Below, piece by piece: positions 1-10,335 of a DNA stretch of 64,000 nucleotides. Both the position numbers and the translations under genes were made by a program. Source of the DNA: Luidia sarsii (taxonomy: Eukaryota > Echinodermata > Asteroidea > Paxillosida > Luidiidae); NCBI GenBank assembly GCA_949987565.1, contig OX465105.1, forward strand, positions 15,890,159 to 15,954,158, given 5' to 3'. Each line of letters begins with the position of its first letter. Position 1 is the stretch's first letter. Under the pieces are notes generated by a model that did not search any database, was not told where the DNA came from, and saw only the letters and a list, made by a program, of their open reading frames with translations.

Positions 1-1112
1 GATATATTTCCAGCTAGCATTGCATATTTGCACGCTTGTCCTGGAAGAGCGAAGGAAAATCGATGATTTCTTGTTGTTTCTCAATGTCAGGAATCGATGG
101 GAACCACCCACCCTAATGTGGTAATTGAGCCGCGAGACGGTGGCCTTCCATACATCGTTGTCGCTTTGATTACATTGTAATATAAAAACTTGCAATGAGC
201 AATGGGCCGCACGTCAGCATTGTTGTTATAGGAAACAAATATGCCTACTGGTGTTTTTATTGCTGAAAAACTTAAGGAAGAGCGAAGGAAAATCGATGAT
301 TTCTTGCTGATAACAAGACGGCAATTTCAGGAATCGATGGGAACCATCAACCCTATACTGTGGCAATAGCCGCGAGATGGTGAACGCCCATATCATATCG
401 TTGTCGCTTTGATTACATTGTGGCGCTGCGCCTTGGTTGGCAATGAAGTAACCGCCCAATATTCTACTCGTGCAGCGATAAATTGCATGGAACGTCGCTT
501 CTGTTGTCGTGTTTGCATGGCGGTTATATATCACTCCCCTCTCGCGACCCACTAAGCATTCAGGCCAGATATATTTTCAGCTAGCATTGCATATTTGCAC
601 GCTTGTCCAGAAACCCTGAAAATTCTGTTTCAGGATTCCAAAGACCAGGATTCCATTTTGTGTGAAATGTTTCTTATCTATAGTACGTTCTATTTCTAGA
701 ACTCAACGATTATTGATGTTTGTCGTGACACTAGATTCAAGGAACAAACGAAACTTGAAACGAGGTATCCAAGAATGAACATTTAATTTGTCGTGAATTA
801 GTGAGTGCCTGGTATAAACACCATATCAGTTTCAAGGTCTTATGTCTTAAAGATTAACAGCCTTTAAAATCATATCTTAATATTTTTTACGTTATTCGCT
901 TGGCGTGAAGGATAATCTTTGATATATAGCTAGGGGCGTTGATTTGCAGCAGGTTAACATGATAAATTTGTGGAATTTGTTTAGCTGATAATTGCTTCAC
1001 TTTTTTTGTACAAAATGATGACTTACAGATATGGTACCTCATTTATATGTCATCCGGTTTTCATTCAATTGTTTTTTATGTTGAGTTATTTAAAATAATG
1101 CAAATGGCTCAC
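1..1112. other. Intron 1 (part) of array gene A, with repeat copy
   Basis: No coding sequence is supported here. By position it is the first intron of gene A, whose exons 2 and 3 should lie beyond the left edge. Bases 44 to about 610 match the 585-bp tandem repeat found in intron 1 of gene B (6985-8150), and 610-1112 matches the stretch next to gene B exon 1 (8150-8660). I searched it for the 52-nt second exon found in the complete copies and did not see it. Confidence 0.6.
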
Positions 1113-1472
1113 CTGTTTTCTGGAGGTGTAGACCCAGCCTGGTTTTCCGATCAATTGACCAAAGTCTCCATCGCTGAAAAGACTGTTAAGCTGACACTGG
1201 TTGCCATCCCTTGCAGCGTACATGAAGTTAGTCGAGTTGCACATTGGCTGAGCCTCGCAGGCGTCTATGCACATCTTATGGGTTTTGGTGACGATGATGT
1301 TATAAATATAACCATTCAAAACAAAATCAACGATAGTACAAAATCCTTGTACCATATTACTGCATGGATCTGGGGCTGAAATACCTCCCAGCATGCTCGC
1401 ACTTGCCAGGGTTTGAGCTAAAATGATGGTTATCAGGAAGGATAACCACCACTGCAAAGACTTACAACGCAT
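1113..1472 (-). CDS. Secreted PAN/apple + Cys-rich-module protein, array gene A, exon 1 only
   Basis: This is the first coding exon (120 codons) of the leftmost array gene; the rest lies outside the window. It starts with a hydrophobic signal peptide (residues about 1-26, core LSFLITIILAQTLA), followed by a PAN/apple-like region with cysteines in the motifs DPC, GFC, MCIDAC, MCN and QCQL. The exon ends at CAG followed by GTGAGC, phase 0, as in the complete copies. ATG at 1472 is preferred because the ATG further upstream is separated from it by an in-frame TGA in this copy, although the frame is open in gene B. SLFSDGDFG near the end groups it with B; C to F have SLCNDGDFG. Binding partner and function are unknown. 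Confidence 0.75.
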
Positions 1473-1790
1473 ATTTATTGGATAGACGTTGGTTTGACGT
1501 TGTGTGAACGCTCCTATGAGTTCAGTGTAAATGACAAGTCAGTTGCGATGCGTAGCGCTCTGATAGCCAAGGCGAGGCATTCCTATGGTGGTATGTCAGG
1601 TTTCCAATCACTGCGCTCCATGTGCCCTTCCCTCGAGCATGCGCAGTTTTGTTCATTTTTAAAGGTGACGTGATAGCCAAGGCGAGGCCGTTCCCTTGTG
1701 GTGCATGGTAGGTTTCTCCTCCACGTATTTTTTTTATCTACCTCGAGCATGCGCAGCACTATACGCCTGTCGTCGAGACAAAGAAAGGCC
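1473..1790 (-). promoter_or_regulatory. Conserved 5' flank of array gene A
   Basis: The segment upstream of exon 1 is conserved across copies and is internally duplicated: two units of roughly 110 bp each carry the phrase gatagccaaggcgaggc and end in the NRF1-like box CTCGAGCATGCGCAG (about 1632-1647 and 1742-1757). A promoter or 5' UTR role is inferred from position and conservation only; no TATA box or start site is proven. Confidence 0.35.
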
Positions 1791-1956
1791 AGCCCACCAA
1801 GGACCACACCATTCATCTCGTGCTGCCGTGCATTTACGTTTACACCTTGAGTCACGTTTACAGTGGACGAACGACAAAATGAAATAACTAGAGATTTATG
1901 TCTCTTGGCAAAACAGAACATAACGCTTTTCCGCATCTGGTTCTCTAAACAAATTG

Positions 1957-2035
1957 AAAAAAAACCCCGGGATTTGAACCCATACCCTCCATTTCTACAC
2001 CAAAACGCACGTGCATATTTTGTGCACAAAGTCTA
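1957..2035 (-). repeat. tRNA-like SINE remnant
   Basis: Read on the minus strand, it contains a box-B-like GGGTTCAAATCCCGG preceded by a degenerate tRNA-like body. An equivalent copy lies at 9525-9600 in the next unit, so it spread with the segmental duplication. It has no complete cloverleaf. Confidence 0.4.
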
Positions 2036-2514
2036 AGGGACTTGAGTATAACATTCAAAAATTCATAATAATTCCAAACAATAATCAATTGGTTCCATAC
2101 CTAAGATTTCGAATGTGTAGCACAACAGCTAACTGCACACCGAATTTCGAGAAGATTGACCAATGGTAAATATGTGTTTGTAAAACACGCATTTTGATGA
2201 CGTCACGAATGCGTCATCGCATTTTGGCCTCGGAGGCTGTTTCTAAACTACATCCCCAATAGATATAAACGAAAAAAAAAATCTTGTTCCGTTGGCCAAA
2301 TATGCTCAATTGAACGTTACAATCTGAAAAGTTCATGACCTCATTGATATTCATGAGATGACGTCACGATAAAATAGGGAAATTTTTGTATACACCTTTT
2401 CCCAACTCAGATATAGTGCAAAATTGAAACCAAACGAAATTGCATTCATGCCTAAAATGGAGCTTGAATTTTGCCCCTTTAAAGCACTGTCACGTGACAC
2501 ATGATGGCGTCCAA

Positions 2515-2560
2515 CAACAATAACGTTTCCGCTTCGCGGCGGAAAAGCTAATAAGAATTG
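2515..2560. repeat. GC hairpin of a dispersed repeat (single copy)
   Basis: The stem TTTCCGC / GCGGAAA encloses a TTCGCG loop, preceded by AACAATAACG microsatellite-like sequence. The paralogous place in the next unit (10,075-10,335) carries an expanded version with two such hairpins. It looks like the 3' end of a retroelement, which is inference. Confidence 0.45.
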
Positions 2561-4719
2561 TATATACTGCGAATCATCTTCAACGAATTATTGCAAAGGT
2601 GATTATGTAAACACGTGTATTTTGCAAAATGAAATTAACTGAGTCCACTGATCATTAATTTTCGATATTCTAAAAATGTTGAATTTTACGATGAATGAAA
2701 TTGTCTATAATTATTTGATTGTGCAATTTTGCATAAAATTTTATTATATTCATATGACGTAATATAACAGCGCTTACTTCATGAAAGCAATAGGAAAACA
2801 ATTTATATTATTTAAAAAATACGTTAATTAATGAAATGGACGCCAAGAGAGAATTGCCAGGAAATAATAGTTTCTAAGTTTATTTGTACTGCATCACACG
2901 TAGAATACATAAGATGAAGTTACCTTCCAAGAAATATTATATTTCTAGGTGATAGTTGTATTCTTCGAGGTGTGGTTAAGTGGTTAAATTGAAACTAGGC
3001 AAAACTACAAAAAAGTACCATTATTGTCTTAGATTTGTGCTCTATTATTACACGAAATTAAAACATGTTGCAAATACTAGCGATTTTACCACACAACCTT
3101 TTGGGACAAGACATTGTATACCGTTCCCTCTTATATAATTTAAGAACTAAGATACTACCGTAGAGCAATCATTGAGGACTATTTTGCATTGATGATTAAA
3201 ATGCGATAAATCAAACGAAGAATGTCAATCAAGTCTGCAATATGGAATCCTGTATACATAGGCTATTAAACAAAAGTCATTCATCACATTCCGATCAAAA
3301 TTTCCACCTTCCTAAAAGGGGTCCATATATTTTCTTAAGACAAGACCCATTAACGCGAGGAGTCGTTTTAGTTATACGAGGACCCCCTAGTCCAGATATG
3401 TTAACAAAAGTCATACATTACATGAATCTGAAAATTGCACATTACAAAATAGTTTCAATAACTATATACAGAATCACCTAGACTCGACCTAGCCAAGGCC
3501 TTACTTGTTTAGGCTGACGTTGTGGATCGGGAATAAGCAATCAGCAAGTTAATTTTAAATTAAAAAGGAAAATTTATCTTTTTGAAATCAGAAATTTACA
3601 TACATTAATTTATTTACATTCAATATATTTACAATCATTGCTATACTGTGAACAATTGTATTGTGAAAATGTAAACATCTTGAAAATTATTAATTTGTCA
3701 AGAATTATTTGAGTGCATAGGACGTAGCATGACAGCGCTTACTTCCTGAAAGCCGAAACAAAATCTTTGAAATGAAATATACATTTATTAATATGCTGTA
3801 TTCTAAACAATGTAAACTTTCCAAAAAATAACGTTGCCTATAGTTATTAACGCAATATTAATTGATAATGAACTTTTACGTAGAGCTTGAAATCATGGTC
3901 TCATTCGCTGATATTTATTAGTTTACTGGATTTTGTCATTCTGTCAATTCCTTTATAATATAACCTCAGTATGTCTAGATATGACAAAATCTAGACAGAG
4001 GTGTCTGAGTAATTGCAACTCATCTTTTCAGTCCATTCAACAGCTCCTACCTTTGATTGAATTTTAGGCCACATTATGTTTTGTTATTCAGAAATTGTGC
4101 AATTTTTATTTCAATAAATGATAAACGAACCACAAAATCAATTCATAATCATCATATAGCGAACATTTAAAGCCTGTCATGAGTGTTTAACGTTGCCGTA
4201 AAAACAAGGCAAAAAAAAGTCACTTATGAATAAACTCATGCTGAAAATTTTGCCTCATGTGACCCAATGACGACATTTCAATGTCTAGTACAAGACAGTG
4301 GAAATACCGGCAGTTATTTAGTGTAGGGATCTTAATTCAATTATTGGTAATCAGGTCCACATACAACGCATTCATTCACCGACAAGAATGTGGCCTTGAA
4401 AGTATCACTCATAGTGGTAATTGATATTGTTAAGCATGATAAATTGGTGAAATGGCCCTGAATTTTCTAATAATGGCAACATTACGCATTCATCACACTT
4501 CAGGTTTCAAGTGTTTCAAGGTTCTGGAGGTTAATAAATTGTGCCCTGGATTAAAGGCAGAAGAATCCCTGTGAACAACTGTGGTCATAATAGTTTTTGA
4601 TTTCCGAGGAAAAGCCTGATATGTCATCTTTGTTTGTTAGCGGTAATGTGGTGTTTTGCAGTTATTGTAGTTTCTCACTAAGGGTCAGTTGAATGTGATG
4701 ATTGCTCGAAGCAGTAGAA

Positions 4720-7700
4720 TTACAGGCAGCAGAACGCCCGTGATTGTTCAGGGGGTCTCGGTGTATTGGCAACGACGCCATCGTGACATTCACCGGGTGT
4801 CTCACGATAGGTAGCAGTACATCCGTCTTCGAATATAAGGGCGTCACGGTTGGGCAACGCGAAGTAGAGCCAGGCGTAGATTGGCTGACGGTAGCCTCTC
4901 AGGTAGGCGTCCTTCAACTCATCCAGAGTGCAGAGGTGAGCGGACAGAGCAGAGCAGTTACCTATCATGCCGTCACGGTCAGTCAGATTGAACGACTCGC
5001 TGGTTATAATGGGATAGTTGGGATTCAGGCGTTGGGGGCAGTACAGATTAGGACAGCAGTAGACGCGACTCTCTGCATCGGGTCTGGGTGTAAATGGTAC
5101 AATGCCCTCGTAGCATTCGTCACCTGTGTATGAACCGCAACCATCCTGAAGCAAATTCACATCATAATTTGGCATAGCAAAGTACGCCCACCTAAACCAA
5201 TTGTAATGGCGGAAGCCTCTTAGGTATGCCGCTTTTACTTCTGGTAGGATACAGAGATGTGCTCCCAGTGCAGAACACGTGCGTCTCATTCCATCGCGGT
5301 CGTCCACTTTGTGGACAGTCGAAGCTACGAATGGATACTGCGGACTAACGAACGCCCCAAGGCAGCAGACTCCCAAAGAGGGCGCTGTTACGGGTAGGCC
5401 ATGATAGGTTACCATGCTGCCACTCAAGACGACCTGGCTGTCAGGTACAGCGTACCACATGGAGACGTGTTGGGGCAGGGTTGCTATGTTCCCTGACTCC
5501 AGTTCCCACAGCTCACACAGATGCTGGCCTTTCTGGCGACACTCACGAGAGGCGTTGACATGTGTTGAATAGGAAGTCACTGTGACGTCAGAAGGCCCTT
5601 TAAAGGAAGTTTCATAAGGTTTTCTTAAGAATACTCATAATTATGATTTCTAACTATGATGATGTATTGATATATTAATTTTCCCCATGTGTCTGCACGA
5701 ATGATCTTTTATTGTACTATTATACCAACTGATGTAAGGATTTACCCTCGTATTATTTTTGCGTTTACCAGAGACGTCCGCCATAAAAGACGCACCTAGC
5801 CCAAACGGGTTTCTGCCTCTAACTTAACAAAAAGTTGACAAATTTCAAAAGCATGATCTATCCCGGGCGATCACCCATTAGCTGGTACAAAGCAAAGGCC
5901 TATTAAGAAAACCCGCAGGATTTGAAATGCGAAGATAATTATACGGCATTGAATGTCCGATGGTACTGACTGGCTTCCTTGTCACAGCGACAAATGTTGG
6001 CGTATCATAAAACAGAGAACATGGTCAAACCTTGGACAAATCGAATTTCAATTTTTTTATTCCTTGTATTTTACAAATATTTAGAGGAAGACAGTAATAC
6101 ACGGGCTGGTATGCAAGAGTATCCCTTACTGGTGTAACTTACCCGACGGAAATTTTTCGGCTACCTTGAACTTCAGTTGACTTTCCAAACATTTCTGTTA
6201 AAAAGAAGGAAAACATTTCCTATTACTTTTAGATCATGCGGAAATTGAGCCGAAGTATACGATCAAAGTAGTGTTTCAAAGTGAATTGATTTGGATTTCG
6301 TCAATGATTAAACAAATCATTGCTGTACGAATTTCGGAACATAATCCTTAGGGAGGTGCTTAATAAACAAGTAAATTGTTATGTTTTGTTCAGCGGAAAG
6401 TCCAGCGGAAAGTTCATCATTTTTTCCTCAATACTTCTGTGATTGTTGTAAAAGCGGTTCCAATTAATTTCACGTAATTGCTGTTCGTTCGGGCTGTTTG
6501 GTGTCAGGAATGCGATGCAATGGTGTCAGTGTGCAGGCTTAGTATACTGAGTCATGTTTGGTACAGAAAACCAGAGGGGTTGGGTTCCAGTCCTTGTCAA
6601 AGATTTCTTTGTCATTTTTCAAAATTGTTCAAAAATTGCCAGTTACGTTCTCCTTTTTGTCTGACCTGAAATGGCATTTTATGAAAAAAGAGGGTCACCA
6701 CGATCTTTGACACGTTTTCTTAACCTTTGATCCAATCTTTAACCTAAAGTATGATTTTTGAGTAAAACAACACTGTTATTGTTCCTTTCCTAAACATGAT
6801 GCAGCTGAAATATTAATTTCTAGACAATTTAGGATTGAAGGATTTACGGACAATACAATCACTATATTTAAGTCTCTTGTCAAAAAGATCATCGGTTGAG
6901 TGCCGGTGCTTTGTAAAGCGGTCCAGCATGACGTCACGTGAAAAAGGTCTATACTGGTGTTTTTATTGCTGTGAGTTGAAAAACGTACGGAAGAGCGAAG
7001 GAAAATCGATGATTTCTTGTTGTTTCTCAATTTCAGGAATCGATGGGAACCACCCACCCTAATGTGGTAATTGAGCCGCGAGACGATGGCCTTCCATACA
7101 TCGATGTCGCTTTGATTACATTGTAATATAAAAACTTGCAATGAGCAATGGGCCGCACGTCAGCATTGTTGTTATAGGAAACAAATATGCCTACTGGTGT
7201 TTTTATTGCTTTGACTTGAAAAACTTAAGGAAGAGCGAAGAAAATCGATGATTTCTTGCTGATAACAAGACGGCAATTTCAGGAATCGATGGGAACCATC
7301 AACCCTATACTGTGGCAATAGCCGCGAGATGGTGAACGTCCATATCATATCGTTGTCGCTTTGATTACATTGTGGCGCTGCGCCTTGGTTGGCAATGAAG
7401 TAACCGCCCAATATTCTACTCGTGCAGCGATAAATTGCACAGAAGGTCGCTTCTGTTGTCGTGTTTGGATGGCGGGAGTTGCATCTCATATCACTACCCT
7501 CTCGCCACCCACTAAGCGTTCAGGCCAGATATATTTCCAGCTAGCATTGCATATTTGCACGCTTGTCCTGGAAGAGCGAAGGAAAATCGATGATTTCTTG
7601 TTGTTTCTCAATGTCAGGAATCGATGGGAACCACCCACCCTAATGTGGTAATTGAGCCGCGAGACCGTGGCCTTCCATACATCGTTGTCGCTTTGATTAC

Positions 7701-9020
7701 ATTGTAATATAAAAACTTGCAATGAGCAATGGGCCGCACGTCAGCATTGTTGTTATAGGAAACAAATATGCCTACTGGTGTTTTTATTGCTTTGACTTGA
7801 AAAACTTAAGGAAGAGCGAAGAAAATCGATGATTTCTTGCTGATAACAAGACGGCAATTTCAGGAATCGATGGGAACCATCAACCCTATACTGTGGCAAT
7901 AGCCGCGAGATGGTGAACGCCCATATCATATCGTTGTCGCTTTGATTACATTGTGGCGCTGCGCCTTGGTTGGCAATGAAGTAACCGCCCGATATTCTAC
8001 TCGTGCAGCGATAAATTGCACGGAAGGTCGCTTCTGTTGTCGTGTTTGCATGGCGGGAGTTGCATCTCATATCACTACCCTCTCGCCACCCACTAAGCAT
8101 TCAGGCCAGATATATTTCCAGCTAGCATTGCATATTGACACTCTTGTCCTGAAACCCTGAAAATTCTGTTTCAGGATTCCAAAGACCAGGATTCCATTTT
8201 GTGTGAGATGTTTCTTATCTATAGTACATTCTACTTCAAGAACTCAACGATTATTGATGTTTGTCGTGACACCAGATTCCAGGAAGAAACGAAACTTGAA
8301 ACGAGGTATCCAAGAATGAACATTTCATTTGTCGTGAATTAGTGAGTGCCTGATATAAACACCATATCAGTTTCAAGGACTTATGTCTTAAAGATTAACA
8401 GCCTTTAAAATCATATCTATATATTTATACGTGATTCGCTTGGCGTGAAGGAGAATCTTTGATATATAGCTAGGGGCGTCGATTTGCAGCAGGTTCACAT
8501 GATAAATTTGTGGAATTTGTTTAGCTGAAAATTGCTTCACTTATTTTGTACAAATATGATGACGTACAGATATGGTTCCTCTTAATCATTTATGTGTCAT
8601 CCGGTTTTCATTCAATTGTTTTTTAATGTTCAGTTATTTAAAATAATGCAAATGGCTTACCTGTTTTCTGGAGGTGTAGACCCAGCCTGGTTTTCCGATC
8701 AATTGACCGAAGTCTCCATCGCTGAAAAGACTGTTAAGCTGACACTGGTTGCCATCCATTGCAGCGTACATGAAGTTAGTCGAGTTGCACATTGGCTGAG
8801 CCTCGCAGGCGTCTATGCACATCTTATGGGTTTTGGTGACGATGATGTTATAAATATAACCATTCAAAACAAAATCAGTGATAGTACAAAATCCTTGTAC
8901 CATATTACTGCATGGATCTGGGGCTGAAATACCTCCCAGCATGCTCGCACTTGCCAGGGTTTGAGCTAAAATGATGGTTATCAGGAAGGATAACCACCAC
9001 TGCAAAGACTTACAACGCAT
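4720..9020 (-). CDS. Secreted PAN/apple + three Cys-rich modules, array gene B
   Basis: Exons: 8661-9020, 6143-6194 and 4720-5597 (minus strand), joining in phase 0 then phase 1 to give 429 residues. Residues about 1-26 are a signal peptide; the rest of exon 1 plus the K-C opening exon 2 form a PAN/apple-like domain. Exon 3 carries three modules: a divergent first one (CRQKGQHLCELWEL...GVCC) and two closer ones with the pattern DRDGM..C.AL.AHLC.L.E....DGC...EC....V..T.RP...SR..CC. I do not recognise this module. Exon 2 is flanked by a good pyrimidine-AG acceptor and GTAAGT donor. The protein ends at CCL because CTG-TAA replaces the CCG-GGA of gene C, removing 13 residues. The upstream in-frame ATG (9134) is not conserved in copies A and D. 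An extracellular, disulphide-rich product is inferred. Confidence 0.8.
6543..6665 (+). repeat. Partial tRNA-derived SINE in intron 1 of gene B
   Basis: It matches the SINE family seen at 42.4, 44.3, 61.9 and 63.5 kb, from the end of the tRNA-like head (ACCAGAGG...GGTTCCAGTCC) into the body (TCAAAGATTTCTTTGTCATT and GTTCAAAAATTGCCAG). A paralogous copy lies at 20,752-20,885 in gene D. Confidence 0.65.
6985..8150. repeat. 585-bp tandem repeat, two copies, in intron 1 of gene B
   Basis: The landmark GAAGAGCGAAGG starts at 6985 and again at 7570, and GAAGAGCGAAGA at 7227 and 7812, giving a 585-bp period in which each unit holds two diverged half-copies. Gene A intron 1 has a single unit (44-610), and diverged relatives sit at 14,785-15,110 and 21,880-22,205 in genes C and D. 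Short open frames within it are conserved only as DNA; no coding function is supported. Confidence 0.75.
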
Positions 9021-9310
9021 ATTTATTGGATAGACGTTGGTTTGACGTTGTGTGAACGCTCCTATGAGTTCAGTGTAAATGACGAGTCTGTTGCGATGCG
9101 TAGCGCTCTGATAGCCAAGGCGAGGCATTCCCATGTTGGTATGTCAGGATTCTCCTCCAATCACTGCGCTCCATGTGCCCTGCCCTCGAGCATGCGCAGT
9201 TCTATTCGATTTCACAGGTGACGTGATAGCCAAGGCGAGGCCGTTCCCTTGTGGTGCGTGGAAGGTTTCTCCTCCACGTATTTTATTTATCTACCTCGAG
9301 CATGCGCAGC
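9021..9310 (-). promoter_or_regulatory. Conserved 5' flank of array gene B
   Basis: It corresponds to the flank of gene A. It carries two CTCGAGCATGCGCAG boxes (about 9186-9200 and 9296-9310) and an inverted CCAAT (CCAATCA on the plus strand near 9158). Promoter function is inferred from conservation upstream of several paralogues. Confidence 0.35.
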
Positions 9311-9524
9311 ACTATACGCCTGTCGTCGAGACAAAGAAAGGCCAGCCCACCAATTGCAAGGACCACACCATTCACCTCGTGCTGTCGTGCATTTACGTTT
9401 ACACCTTGAGTCACGTTTACAGTGGACGAACGACAAAAAGAAATAACTAGATATTTATGTCTCTTGGCAAAACAGAACATAACGCTTTTCCGCATCTGGT
9501 TCTCTAATAAAAATTGAAAAAAAA

Positions 9525-9600
9525 ACCGGGATTTGAACCCATACCCTCCATTTCTACACCAAAACGCACGTGCATATTTTGTGCACAAAGTCTAAGGGAC
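9525..9600 (-). repeat. tRNA-like SINE remnant (paralogous copy)
   Basis: Same element as 1957-2035, with GGGTTCAAATCCCGG on the minus strand; carried along by the tandem duplication. Confidence 0.4.
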
Positions 9601-10074
9601 TTGAGTATAACATTAAAAAATGCATAATAATTCCAAACAATAAACAATTGGTTCAATACCTAAGATTATGAATGTGTAGCACAACAGCTAACTGCACACT
9701 AAATTTCGAGAAGATTGACCAATGGTAAATATTTGTTTTTAAAACACGCATTTTGATGACGTCACGAATGCGTCATGGCATTTTGGCCTCGGAGGCTGTT
9801 TCTAAACTACATCCCCAATAGATATAAACGAAAAAAAAATAATTCTTGTTCCGTTGGCCAAATATGTTCAATTGAATGTTACAATCTGAAAAGTTCATGA
9901 CCTCATTGATATTCATGAGATGACGTCACGATGAAATAGGGCAATTTTTGTATACACCTTTTCCCAACTCAGATATAGTGCAAAATTGAAACCAAACGAA
10001 ATTGCATTTATGCCTAAAATGGAGCTTGAATTTTGCCCCTTTAAAGCACTGTCACGTGACACATGATGGCGTCA

Positions 10075-10335
10075 TGACGTTTTAAAGACCACTGTGCAGC
10101 AGCTCAACAAAAATCCAAGTGTGTTTAATGGCAAAATTGCCATGAAAAAAACCTCTGCAAAGTCTATGGGATTCAGTTTTCCGACAAAAAAAAGAAGAAG
10201 AAGACGAGGAAGAAGAAGAAGAAGTTAAAAAAAAATCAGAACAACAACCATAGCTTTTACGCTTCGCGGCGGAAAAGCTAAAAATCAGAACAATAACAAT
10301 AACGTTTCTGCTTCGCGGCGGAAAAGCTAATAAGA
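10075..10335. repeat. Expanded hairpin repeat with purine-rich tract
   Basis: Relative to the paralogous site at 2505-2560, about 220 bp are extra: a leader (gttttaaagaccactgtg...), a GAA-rich tract near 10,190-10,225, and two copies of the TTCGCGGCGGAAAAGCT hairpin segment (near 10,263-10,280 and 10,312-10,330), each preceded by ATCAGAACAA-type sequence. It appears to be a retroelement 3' end repeated in tandem; the identity is inferred. Confidence 0.5.

Larger units (their letters stand above)
1791..4719. other. Intergenic DNA between array genes B and A
   Basis: No gene is seen. It holds a tRNA-like SINE remnant (1957-2035), a GC-rich hairpin (2515-2560), an AT-rich stretch, and blocks that recur downstream of every array gene: the segment near 3240-3480 (gtatacatagg...acatgaat) and the near-palindrome at 3970-4015 built on TCTAGATATG and GTGTCTGAGTAATT. 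The last few hundred bases before 4720 should be the 3' UTR of gene B; no clear AATAAA close to the stop was identified. Confidence 0.5.

Noticed and set aside
5770..5800. A 27-nt micro-exon (between a TAG and GTAAAC) upstream of exon 3
   Set aside because: It is conserved in three copies, but its length would not fix the phase difference, and the 52-nt exon does so in all five genes.
9021..9134. N-terminal extension of array gene B starting at the upstream ATG
   Set aside because: The extension is closed by a stop in genes A and D, and a 38-residue hydrophilic lead would bury the signal peptide; the conserved ATG at the signal peptide is the better start.
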